A DNA stretch of 64,000 nt from Elusimicrobiota bacterium (lineage in GTDB: Bacteria > Elusimicrobiota > Elusimicrobia > UBA1565 > UBA9628). Made by a program: the position numbers and the translations under genes. Shown one piece after another: positions 43,985 through 51,104 of this stretch (the stretch's first letter is position 1; every line of letters begins with the position of its first letter). The stretch spans positions 220,155 to 284,154 of the forward strand of contig JACRDQ010000038.1 of NCBI GenBank assembly GCA_016218545.1. Reading direction: 5' to 3'. Below the pieces are notes generated by a model, which was given only the letters and a program-made list of their open reading frames with translations, made no database searches and had not been told where the DNA came from.

Positions 43985-45236
43985 CAGGCCTGCTGGCTGT
44001 CCGGCCCTTGCCGCACACGTGTCTCAGCAAGAACCCCAGGCCCACGAAGACCCCGGCCCACATGAAGTCGGTCCTTCCCGCCTGGGTCCCGATGACCAGA
44101 CTGCCGGCGACCCCGAGGCCTGGGATGAGCCAGCGCCGCCAGGCCCCTGCTTCAGGAGCCAGCTTGGGCGCAGCCAGGCAGGTGCCGACGTACTGGGCGC
44201 AGATGGCCACGATGGCGAAGTCCATGAGCTTGCCGAAGTCGAGGATCATGACCAGGCCTGCGGTGAGCCCTGCGGTGAGAGCCACGCTCCGGTGCGGAGC
44301 ATCGAAGCGCGGGTGCCTGACAGCGAGCCACCCTGGGAGGTGGCCGTCCTCCGCCAAGGCCACGAGATAGCGCGGCCCGCCCAGGGCGCAGCCGGCATTG
44401 AACCCGATGTTGGACACAGCAGCCCCGACCACCATGAGGCCTGCGCCCAAGGGGCCGAGGAAGCCTGCGGCCGCCTCAGCCAAGGGCCGCTGGGAGCCTG
44501 CCAGGAGAGGGAAGGTGCCCACGGCCACTGCCTGGACCAGGGTGTAGAGCACTGCCGCTGTGAGAAGGCTTGAGACCAGGGCCTTGGGGATGCGGCGCTG
44601 GGGCTCTGAAGTCTCTCCTGCAGGAACGGGCACCACCTCAAAACCTGAGAAGGCAAAGAACGCCAGGAAGCACGCCTTGCCCAGACCTTCCCAGCCCAGG
44701 GGCCCTGGCTGGGCGAAGGCAGCAGGGTCTACGTAGAACGCTCCGACCACCACGAAGGCGGTCAAAGGGATGAGCTTGGCCACGGTGAGGATATCCGAGG
44801 TCCAGGCCCCGAGCCGCACTCCCCGATAGTTGAGCCAACCCATGACGAAGATGACGCTCACAGCTATGGCCTTGGTCGCGAGCGGCGCGGTCCAGCCCGG
44901 GCCGAAGTGCCCGAGATAAGCTGCCAGGCCCGTTGCCACTGCCGCCCAGCTGAAAAGCTCGGTGACCCAGCACATCCAGCCCACCGCGAAACCTGGAAGT
45001 TCTCCAAAGGCCTCGCGCACGTAGAGGTAGGGTCCGCCGGCACGGTCGAACTTCGACGCGGCGGCGGCATAGCACAGAGCCACAGGCAGGAGCATGGCTG
45101 CCGTCAGGATGAACGCGAGAGGAGACACCGGACCCAGCAGACCCATGAGCAGGCCGGGGAAGAGGAAGATGCTCGTGCCTACGATGGCATTGACGCCGAT
45201 GCAGTACGCGTCGAAGAACCCAAGGGGCCGCGCCAT
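43971..45236 (-). CDS. Amino-acid permease, APC superfamily
   Basis: The 421-residue protein has about twelve membrane helices. The helix-1 motif GVNAIVGTSIFLFPGLL and the FFAFSGFEVVPVPAGETSEPQRRIPKA region (split here by position, residues about 213-240) are typical of amino-acid/polyamine transporters. The substrate cannot be predicted. It ends 14 bases inside the convergent glycosyltransferase gene, and lies 3 bases after the rtcB stop on the same strand. Confidence 0.88.
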   Translation of the reverse strand: MARPLGFFDAYCIGVNAIVGTSIFLFPGLLMGLLGPVSPLAFILTAAMLLPVALCYAAAASKFDRAGGPYLYVREAFGELPGFAVGWMCWVTELFSWAAVATGLAAYLGHFGPGWTAPLATKAIAVSVIFVMGWLNYRGVRLGAWTSDILTVAKLIPLTAFVVVGAFYVDPAAFAQPGPLGWEGLGKACFLAFFAFSGFEVVPVPAGETSEPQRRIPKALVSSLLTAAVLYTLVQAVAVGTFPLLAGSQRPLAEAAAGFLGPLGAGLMVVGAAVSNIGFNAGCALGGPRYLVALAEDGHLPGWLAVRHPRFDAPHRSVALTAGLTAGLVMILDFGKLMDFAIVAICAQYVGTCLAAPKLAPEAGAWRRWLIPGLGVAGSLVIGTQAGRTDFMWAGVFVGLGFLLRHVCGKGRTASRPVSPA

Positions 45237-45239
45237 GGG

Positions 45240-46673
45240 CTAGCCCTTGACCACTCCCAAGGGCCGCATCCTGGCCACTTTGCGCGAGATGCCCGCGCCC
45301 TGGCAGACCTCGACGACGGCGCACACGTCCTTGTACGCTGAGGGCGCTTCTTCAGCAAGGCCTTTCATGGAATCCGTGCGCACCTCGATGCCCTGGCGGC
45401 GCAGGTCGCGCCGCAGATCCTCTCCGCGTGTCGTCTTGAGGGCCTGCGTCCTGCTCATGGTCCTGCCGGCTCCGTGGCAGGTGCTGCCGAAGGTCTCTTC
45501 CATGGCCGTCTCGGTGCCGGCCAGGACATAGGAGAAGGTCCCCATGGAGCCAGGCACGAGCACAGGCTGGCCCACCCCGCGATAGCGGACCGGTACCTCG
45601 GGCCTGCCTGCCGGGAAAGCCCGGGTGGCCCCCTTGCGATGCACCAGCAGTTTCGCGAGCGCGCCTTCGAGCTTGTGGCTCTCGACCTTGGCCAGGTTGT
45701 GCGACACGTCGTAGACCACCGCCATGCCAAGCTCTGCCGGACCCGTCTGCAGGTGCCTCATGAAAGCCTCGCGCACCCAGTGCGTGATGACCTGCCGGTT
45801 GGCCTTGGCATAGTTGCCGGCCGCGTTCATGGCCCTGAAGTAGCGCTGGCCCTCGTCGGACGAGAACGGCGCGCACGCAAGCTGCCGGTCCGGCAGTTCG
45901 ATGCGGTATTTCCTGGCGGCGTCCTGCATCACCCGCAGATAGTCGTCGCAGACCTGATAGCCCAGGCCCCGAGACCCCGTGTGGATGAGCACCACCAGTT
46001 GTCCCTTGAAGAGCCCGAAGACCCTGGCCGCTTCCTCGTCGTAGACCTCATCCACCTCCTGGAGCTCGAGGAAGTGGTTGCCGCTGCCCAAGGTCCCTAG
46101 CTGAGCCGCTCCCCTTTCAAGAGCGCGCTCGCTCACCTCGCCCGCATCAGCGGACTCCAGCGTGCCGTTGTCCTCGCACGCCTCCAGGTCCTCCCGGCTG
46201 CCCATGCCGTGTTCCACCGGCCAGGCAGCGCCCTTCTCCAGAACGCGCCGGAGCTCCCCGGGCTTGACCCTCAAGCGTCCCTCTGACCCCACGCCCGAGG
46301 GCACCGCGGCGAAGAGCGCGTCCATGAGCCCGCTGACGCGAGGCTTGAGCTTTGCAGCCTCAAGCTCAGTCCTGAGCAGCCTCACCCCGCAGGAGATGTC
46401 ATACCCCACCCCGCCGGGGGAGATGACCCCGTCCTCCACCCGCATGGCAGCCACCCCGCCGATCGGGAAGCCGTAGCCCCAGTGCGCATCCGGCATGGCC
46501 ATGGAGGAGGAGGCGATGCCAGGGAGGCTCGCCACATTGCCCACCTGGTCAGCGACCTTCTCGGACTCCAGCTTGGCCAGCATGCTCTCCGAGGCATAGA
46601 CCAGGCCCGAGACCCGCATGGACCCTGACCTCGGCAGTTCCCACCGAAAATCGTCGAGCTTCTTGAATCTCAT
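45240..46673 (-). CDS. rtcB: RNA-splicing ligase RtcB
   Basis: RtcB joins RNA 2',3'-cyclic phosphate and 5'-OH ends using GTP and Mn2+. The 477-residue protein has the metal and guanylylation residues in their motifs: MPDAHWGYGFPIGG, GVGYDISCGVRLL, LGSGNHFLE, IHTGSRGLGYQ, DVSHNLAKVE, GSMGTFSYVLAG and the catalytic histidine in STCHGAGRTMSR. The start overlaps the archease stop (ATGA). The pair likely acts in tRNA or rRNA repair. Confidence 0.96.
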   Translation of the reverse strand: MRFKKLDDFRWELPRSGSMRVSGLVYASESMLAKLESEKVADQVGNVASLPGIASSSMAMPDAHWGYGFPIGGVAAMRVEDGVISPGGVGYDISCGVRLLRTELEAAKLKPRVSGLMDALFAAVPSGVGSEGRLRVKPGELRRVLEKGAAWPVEHGMGSREDLEACEDNGTLESADAGEVSERALERGAAQLGTLGSGNHFLELQEVDEVYDEEAARVFGLFKGQLVVLIHTGSRGLGYQVCDDYLRVMQDAARKYRIELPDRQLACAPFSSDEGQRYFRAMNAAGNYAKANRQVITHWVREAFMRHLQTGPAELGMAVVYDVSHNLAKVESHKLEGALAKLLVHRKGATRAFPAGRPEVPVRYRGVGQPVLVPGSMGTFSYVLAGTETAMEETFGSTCHGAGRTMSRTQALKTTRGEDLRRDLRRQGIEVRTDSMKGLAEEAPSAYKDVCAVVEVCQGAGISRKVARMRPLGVVKG

Positions 46674-47074
46674 AGGTCGAAGAGCACCGTTGCCTCGAGT
46701 TTCTTTCCCTTACGCTCCACTGCCAGGCCTCCGTAGGTCGCGGCCTTCACCTCCCGGTCCAGACGGCCCTTCCGCTCGACCCAGGAGACATCAGCCGCCA
46801 AATGCCGGCCATCGCACGACACCACAGCCACGCAAGCCGGGGACAGCCCCTTGGACTGGATGCGGTAGATGAGCTCGTTGAGCCACGCCACCAGCAGGCC
46901 CTCGGCATCCGGGGCGGAGAGCTCCAAGCGCTCCTTCTTCCCCCCTGCCGCGGACTCAAGGCCGAAGAGCTCGACCAAGCCGTCGGCCGCTGCGGCGAAG
47001 AGCCCGGCCAAGTCAGCCGCGCTCACGCGCAGGCGCACGTCCGCCGTGTGCGGCAGGAGCTCGTGCGGGGTCAC
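46670..47074 (-). CDS. Archease, RtcB activator
   Basis: Archease promotes guanylylation and turnover of RtcB. The 134-residue protein has the family pattern: HTADVRLRVSAADLAGLFAAAA at the start, LLVAWLNELIYRIQ in the middle and KAATYGGL near the end. The start is a GTG at 47074, with TATAAT ending 6 bases before it, so the mRNA is probably leaderless. It is translationally coupled to rtcB. Confidence 0.93.
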   Translation of the reverse strand: MTPHELLPHTADVRLRVSAADLAGLFAAAADGLVELFGLESAAGGKKERLELSAPDAEGLLVAWLNELIYRIQSKGLSPACVAVVSCDGRHLAADVSWVERKGRLDREVKAATYGGLAVERKGKKLEATVLFDL

Positions 47075-47080
47075 GCCCCG

Positions 47081-47086
47081 ATTATA
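47081..47086 (-). promoter_or_regulatory. -10 box directly upstream of archease-rtcB
   Basis: A perfect TATAAT on the minus strand lies 6 bases before the GTG at 47074. No good -35 hexamer is visible. The position implies transcription starting at the start codon. Confidence 0.5.
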
Positions 47087-47089
47087 CCA

Positions 47090-47611
47090 CTACGGCCTGC
47101 CGTAGACCGCGTGCCACCAGGCCGGAGTGTCCAGCGGGCACGAGGTCCAACCCACGCCCCTGAACTGGAAGGGCCTCCACGCCGTGCCGTCGCACCCTCC
47201 GCCCAGCCACATCCGCTCCTGCGCCAGGGCCGCCCGGCCCGACCGCACCGTCTTGCGCAAGGACTCGGTCTCAGCCTTGAACCTGAGCTTCTCCTCCCGG
47301 ATCTGGGACCGGTAGTCCTGCCGGATGAAGGAGATCAGCACCTTCTTCTCCCTCCTCCCGATCCCCGGTCGGCTGCGCACTGCCCGGAGCTCTTCTTTCT
47401 TCATGGCCTTGAGTCCCTGGATCCGCGCGCGTTCAGCGGCCTTGGCTTGCTTGAGCTGCTTCTCTGCCGCGGCCACCTCCTGCCGGGTCAAGGCCACGGC
47501 CTCGAGGTACGACTTCGCGTCCGCCGTGTCCTTGCTCCGCTGCGGCCGGTCCGCGTTTGCCAGGACCGGGAACGCCAAGAGCGCCATCACCGCGAACATG
47601 CTTCTCATCAT
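47090..47611 (-). CDS. Small secreted coiled-coil protein
   Basis: The 173-residue protein has a signal peptide (MRSMFAVMALLAFPVLANA) and a long Lys/Glu/Arg/Ala-rich helix (residues about 25-120) likely to form a coiled coil. The C-terminal 40 residues are Trp/Gly/Cys-rich (GGGCDGTAW, GWTSCPLDTPAWWH). GGAGG lies 8 bases before ATGATG at 47611. No known family is recognised. The upstream gene overlaps it in another frame. Confidence 0.65.
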   Translation of the reverse strand: MMRSMFAVMALLAFPVLANADRPQRSKDTADAKSYLEAVALTRQEVAAAEKQLKQAKAAERARIQGLKAMKKEELRAVRSRPGIGRREKKVLISFIRQDYRSQIREEKLRFKAETESLRKTVRSGRAALAQERMWLGGGCDGTAWRPFQFRGVGWTSCPLDTPAWWHAVYGRP

Positions 47612-48041
47612 ATCCGACACCTCCAGCCCCGCCGGCGCGGACAGGCGGGCGGCCCCCGGTCCTCTGCCCAGGACCGCCGAGCATCGCGCCCGCCCTGTCC
47701 GCCCCGTCTTTGAGCCTCGCCAGAGGCCCGAGCTCGCGCCGCGCCTCCGGGGAGGGCTCACAATCGCGCTCGAAGACCTTGAGCGCCTGCTCCGCCTCAG
47801 CAGACGCGCCGTGCTTCGCAAAGACCGCGGCTACGACCAGAAGGCCCGGGCATGCCTCGAGCCGGGCTTGCCTGCGGAGGGCCAGGACAGCCGTTTCATC
47901 CACCAGCTTGCGGTGCTCGACTTGCACGGCATAGTCCTGCACCCGCGACCACGCCGCGAAGTCATCCTGCGGCTGCTGCGCCGCGACCGGCCAGCCCCAC
48001 GCCGGCCCCGCGAGAATCCACCACGCAGGCGAGAGCCTCAT
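47433..48041 (-). CDS. Small secreted protein, 3' end uncertain
   Basis: The frame opens with a signal peptide (MRLSPAWWILAGPAWGWPVAA-QQ) and helical Ala/Glu-rich sequence (residues about 25-105) of no recognised family. GGGGAGG precedes the ATG. As written it gives 202 residues but the last 60 overlap the next gene in another frame and have poor composition. A hairpin (CGGTCCT/AGGACCG, about 47662-47681) and a TGA that overlaps the next gene's ATG in a neighbouring frame suggest that the natural end is near 47609 and that a one-base indel disturbs it. Confidence 0.45.
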   Translation of the reverse strand: MRLSPAWWILAGPAWGWPVAAQQPQDDFAAWSRVQDYAVQVEHRKLVDETAVLALRRQARLEACPGLLVVAAVFAKHGASAEAEQALKVFERDCEPSPEARRELGPLARLKDGADRAGAMLGGPGQRTGGRPPVRAGGAGGVGYDEKHVRGDGALGVPGPGKRGPAAAEQGHGGREVVPRGRGLDPAGGGRGREAAQASQGR

Positions 48042-48236
48042 CCGTCCTCCCCTCCCCCTCGACCTTTAGACGCCGTTTTCGCCCAGAAGGTGCCTGCCAG
48101 AAGCCCCTCCTCCAACGCCCCTTCCTTTCAGACCCATTCTGACCAGGCATCACCGCTGTTTCCATTGATCCTCCTAACAGATTATACCTGTCCAGTTTTC
48201 AGATGGGGCACAACACTCCTGAAGAGTACATGGTCC

Positions 48237-48752
48237 GTGGACTATGTAAGGGACAGTTCTCCAGAAACGTATTCCCCGGAGGACTTCATTGCTATTTACT
48301 GCAAGTGTCGAGCCCTTTTCCAATCCGCGCTCGGGCTGGATGTGTATGCAATCTTTACTCAAGGCAGCAACGAGTTCTATTCAGACTCCCTTCTTCACTT
48401 CTCTAAGTCCAGGAATCATGTTGGCTTGAACAGTTTTGGAACACCATTCGCGCAACTAATGGAGATTAGTGATGCGGTGAAGAAGGCCATCCGCAACAAA
48501 GTCCACGATCCAGCCGATCTCTATTTTGACGACTCCTTCTTCAACTCCCTACGATTCAAATCGCATGAGCACAAAGACACCGTTCCCCGAGCAACCTACG
48601 AATCTCCAATCTTAGGACGCGCTGGGACCTATCGGTACACCCTGCGCGAAAAATTGCTCATTGCGTTGGAGAGCATCGCGCCAAAGGCGGCGGCTAACAA
48701 GCGCTACAGCCGTCCGCGCTCTAGGCCGCCGCATGAGGCCCGCGGCGGCTGA
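48237..48752 (+). CDS. Integron-cassette protein of unknown function
   Basis: The frame codes for about 171 residues with much lower GC content than the flanking genes. The protein is soluble and mixed (DFIAIYCKCRALFQ, VYAIFTQGSNEFYSDSLLHF, TYRYTLREKLLIALESI). No family is recognised. The start is uncertain: GTG at 48237 is the best codon and earlier TTG/CTG codons exist. The last 20 residues (from ANKRYSRP) are encoded inside the attC site and the stop lies in its right arm, the usual arrangement for integron cassettes. This supports acquisition as a cassette. Confidence 0.6.
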   Translation: MDYVRDSSPETYSPEDFIAIYCKCRALFQSALGLDVYAIFTQGSNEFYSDSLLHFSKSRNHVGLNSFGTPFAQLMEISDAVKKAIRNKVHDPADLYFDDSFFNSLRFKSHEHKDTVPRATYESPILGRAGTYRYTLREKLLIALESIAPKAAANKRYSRPRSRPPHEARGG

Positions 48753-48766
48753 GCGCGACGTTGACA
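48692..48766 (+). other. Integron attC recombination site
   Basis: The 75-base site folds on one strand as attC sites do. Outer boxes AAC (48696-48698) and GTT (48760-48762) pair, with short unpaired spacers inside them (AA and GAC). Then GCGCT pairs with AGCGC. A single A (48706) is bulged, CAGCCG pairs with CGGCTG, a single T (48713) is bulged, and CCGCG pairs with CGCGG around a terminal loop. The extra-helical bases all lie on one arm, a hallmark of attC. The core boxes (GGCTAAC, GTTGACA) each differ slightly from the RYYYAAC/GTTRRRY consensus. No integrase or attI is in the window. Confidence 0.78.
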
Positions 48767-48776
48767 AAGATTGGCC

Positions 48777-48829
48777 TTGACGCCGCCGCCGACGGGGGTT
48801 ATACTATTTGTGTCACAATACGGACACAA
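48777..48829 (+). promoter_or_regulatory. Promoter and operator of toxin-antitoxin module
   Basis: TTGACG (48777-48782) and TATACT (48800-48805) are 17 bases apart, a strong sigma-70-type promoter. Directly downstream, TTGTGTC (48808-48814) and GACACAA (48823-48829) form a perfect 7-base inverted repeat with an 8-base spacer, the expected binding site for an autoregulating antitoxin. AAGGAG follows at 5-base spacing from the ATG at 48838. Confidence 0.7.
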
Positions 48830-48837
48830 GGAGACCC

Positions 48838-49104
48838 ATGCTGAGATTCATTAATATCCACGAGCTTCATGCCAAGACGCCCCAGGCCATTGAACAGGTC
48901 GCCCATGGGGCCAAGATCGTGGTTACCAAGCGCGGCAAGCCCAAAGCCCTGCTCATCCCTCTTTCCGAGGACGAGATTGAGGATATCGTCCTTAGCAGTC
49001 CAGCCCTGGCAAAGGGCTTCAAGGTCGCCGACCGTGAAGCCAACAAGAAGGGCTGGCGCAGCCTTTCCGATGTTCGAAAAGAACTCGGATTAAGGGATGC
49101 CTAG
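48838..49104 (+). CDS. Antitoxin, Phd/YefM type
   Basis: The 88-residue protein begins FINIHELHAKTPQAIEQVAHGAKIVVTKRGKPKALLIPL (positions 4-42 of the protein), the compact N-terminal DNA-binding and dimer fold of Phd/YefM antitoxins. The C-terminal half (DREANKKGWRSLSDVRKELG) would wrap the toxin. AAGGAG precedes the ATG. The last 8 bases overlap the toxin gene, as in most type II modules. Confidence 0.85.
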   Translation: MLRFINIHELHAKTPQAIEQVAHGAKIVVTKRGKPKALLIPLSEDEIEDIVLSSPALAKGFKVADREANKKGWRSLSDVRKELGLRDA

Positions 49105-49381
49105 CCGCGAGGTCTTTTTCTCGCCTCGGTCCCGAAGGGACCTGAAGGCACTCTCTCCCCGAGACCAGGAATCCATCCTGTCTGACATCGAAGCCCTTTC
49201 TACCCAAAGCAACCTGCCAGCGCCTCCCAAGGTCAAGAAACTCAAGGGCATCCCCAATCTGCACCGCCTCCGCACCGGCGACTTTCGCACGATATTCCGG
49301 CTGGAATCGACCGGGATATTCGTTCTAAGAGTCATCCCCAGGAAAGAACTCGAGAGAACTCTGTCTCATCTCTGGGCATGA
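49097..49381 (+). CDS. Toxin, RelE/ParE superfamily
   Basis: The 94-residue protein has the RelE/ParE fold pattern: SPRSRRDLKALSPRDQESIL near the start, then KVKKLKGIPNLHRLRTGDFR and IFRLESTGIFVLRVIPRKEL. RelE-type members cut ribosome-bound mRNA and ParE-type members inhibit gyrase. The RTGDFRTIF and arginine-rich C-terminal part favour the RelE-type mRNA interferases. It is translationally coupled to the antitoxin. Confidence 0.87.
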   Translation: MPSREVFFSPRSRRDLKALSPRDQESILSDIEALSTQSNLPAPPKVKKLKGIPNLHRLRTGDFRTIFRLESTGIFVLRVIPRKELERTLSHLWA

Positions 49382-49401
49382 ATTCGATGCGCACAATCAG
49401 G

Positions 49402-49449
49402 TGAACGTTCGGAGAGATAGGCAACAGAACTGTCGGGGACATAGGTTAC
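49402..49449. repeat. Tandem 24-bp repeat, possible IS-end remnant
   Basis: Two adjacent 24-base units (49402-49425 and 49426-49449) match at 17 of 24 positions. Read on the minus strand they contain CCTATCTCTCCGA and CCTATGTCCCCGA. Tandem end repeats of this kind occur at the termini of some insertion sequences. No transposase gene remains in the 219-base gap 49382-49600, which otherwise holds only a TATAAT near 49563 before the tRNA. Confidence 0.35.
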
Positions 49450-49562
49450 ACTTTTTTGGGGGAAGGTCGATGGGACCACGGTCGAGCATGCCGGACGCGA
49501 GTGGACGTTCAAGGCAAGCTGACGACATGCCTTGGCTATGGCAAACAACGGAGCAGGTTCGC

Positions 49563-49568
49563 TATAAT
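49563..49568 (+). promoter_or_regulatory. -10 box of tRNA-Ser
   Basis: A perfect TATAAT lies 32 bases before the mature 5' end of tRNA-Ser. No -35 hexamer at normal spacing is recognised. Confidence 0.45.
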
Positions 49569-49600
49569 CTCCTGCCGACCTAGCACAGGACGGCCGTGAT

Positions 49601-49685
49601 GGAAGGGTGCGTGAGTGGTTGAAACGGCACGCCTGGAAAGCGTGTAGGGGTCACACCCTCGCGGGTTCAAATCCCGCCCCTTCCG
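49601..49685 (+). tRNA. tRNA-Ser (GGA)
   Basis: The cloverleaf can be drawn: acceptor GGAAGGG/CCCTTCC, anticodon arm CACGC-CTGGAAA-GCGTG with anticodon GGA at 49635-49637, a long variable arm (AGGGGTCACACCCT), and T-arm GCGGG-TTCAAAT-CCCGC. The discriminator is G. CCA is not encoded. A glycosyltransferase gene starts 9 bases downstream. Confidence 0.95.
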
Positions 49686-49694
49686 AGCTTCCCC

Positions 49695-51104
49695 ATGACC
49701 ATTTGGCAAGGCCTCGGCCTTGCAGCATCCAGCCTCCTCATCCTGCTCGCGGCTCCTTCCCAATACTTCGGCCGCCAGCACGACGACATCATCTACCTCG
49801 TGGCATCCCAGTCGCTCTCGCAGGGAAGCTACCGGCTGCTGACCACGCCGGGACTTCCCCTCCTGACCATGACGAGCCCGGGGTTTCCAGCGCTGCTCCT
49901 GCCCCTCGCCCTGATCTTCGGGGAATGGGTGCCTGCCTACCAGGCGTTCTGCTGTCTGGTCCTGGCGACCGGCCCCTGGATCATCTGGAAGTGGCTGAGA
50001 TCCGAGCTCGGCCCTGACCAGGCCTGCCTGGCTGCAGTCGTGTTCGGCACGAGCCCGCTGGTGCTCTCCCAATCAGGGACCGTGATGCCTGAGGCGGTGT
50101 ACACGGTCCTGGCTATCCTGCTCGTCGGCAGCCTGGCAAAGGCGAGGTTCCGAGGCGCAGGAGCCCTTCTGGTGGCCTTGACCCAGTTGAGGCCGGCAGG
50201 GCTCTCCCTTCTGCCCGCGGTACTGGCTCGCCCGCTCAAGGAACGGCGTTGGACGGACGCCGGCATGGCCTCGGGTCCCGCGCTCCTGGGGCTGGGAGCT
50301 TGGTGGCTGTGGGCGCATTCCGCAGGCGGGGTGCAGGAGGCCCGTGAGCTCTCGCTCTCCTACGCAGGCGGGAACGTGTCCCATGGATTCATGGTCTCTC
50401 TCGACAATGCGCGGTACTATCTCTCGTCCTGGGGCTCCTGCCACCTCCCGGCCGGCCTCGCCGAAGGCCCGGCCGGCCTGGCTGTGGGGTGCTGCCTGAT
50501 GGCGCTGGTCCTGGCGGGCCTGGCCCGCAAGCTCAAGGCCGATCCCACGGACCCGAACTCGCTCCTCCTGCTCGCTGCGTTCGCCATGCACCTGGTCTGG
50601 ACGTGGCACTACGAGAGATACCTGGTGACCCTGCTGCCCTGGCTCCTCTGGGCCTTGGCCGGGGCCCTTAAGACGCGCGCGACAGCGGTGCTCGCAGTGC
50701 TCTTGGCCACGCAAACCGTCTTCCACAGCCACCGCTTCCTTCGAACCTCCCCCTGGTCTGCGCCTGAGCTCTCACGCACCTATGCCTGGATCGCCTCTTC
50801 GGGGCAGGCGCCTGAAGGGCTCATCGCAAGCCCGCTCTATGTCCGCGACGGCTGGTACACGGCCAGGCCGAGCATCCCCCTGCCTGATGACGCGGCTTCC
50901 GCGGATTTCGCGGCTGAGCTGCGCAAGAGGAGGGCAGGCCTGGTGCTCTGGCAGGAATCGCTCGACATCGGTACGAGCCTCAGCCGTTCCTCGCAGTTGA
51001 GCGCCAAGCTCGCCGCAGCAGGCCGTCACCTGGAGGACCGGCGCTTCTTCACCCTGGTCTACGAGAACGCGGCCGAAGGCTCCAAGATCTATGCGCTCAA
51101 GTAA
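49695..51104 (+). CDS. GT-C type membrane glycosyltransferase-like protein
   Basis: The 469-residue protein has about ten to twelve membrane helices. An acidic pair in the first periplasmic loop (GRQHDDIIYLVASQSL) matches the catalytic-loop position of GT-C enzymes of the GT39/GT83/GT87 type. A soluble C-terminal part (about 360-469) follows. The sugar donor and acceptor are unknown. It starts 9 bases after tRNA-Ser and overlaps the next membrane protein gene by 14 bases. Confidence 0.72.
   Translation: MTIWQGLGLAASSLLILLAAPSQYFGRQHDDIIYLVASQSLSQGSYRLLTTPGLPLLTMTSPGFPALLLPLALIFGEWVPAYQAFCCLVLATGPWIIWKWLRSELGPDQACLAAVVFGTSPLVLSQSGTVMPEAVYTVLAILLVGSLAKARFRGAGALLVALTQLRPAGLSLLPAVLARPLKERRWTDAGMASGPALLGLGAWWLWAHSAGGVQEARELSLSYAGGNVSHGFMVSLDNARYYLSSWGSCHLPAGLAEGPAGLAVGCCLMALVLAGLARKLKADPTDPNSLLLLAAFAMHLVWTWHYERYLVTLLPWLLWALAGALKTRATAVLAVLLATQTVFHSHRFLRTSPWSAPELSRTYAWIASSGQAPEGLIASPLYVRDGWYTARPSIPLPDDAASADFAAELRKRRAGLVLWQESLDIGTSLSRSSQLSAKLAAAGRHLEDRRFFTLVYENAAEGSKIYALK

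Noticed and set aside
48203..48406. 67-codon ATG frame overlapping the cassette gene
   Set aside because: The other frame runs on to the attC site with better protein character; this one ends early and looks like a shadow.
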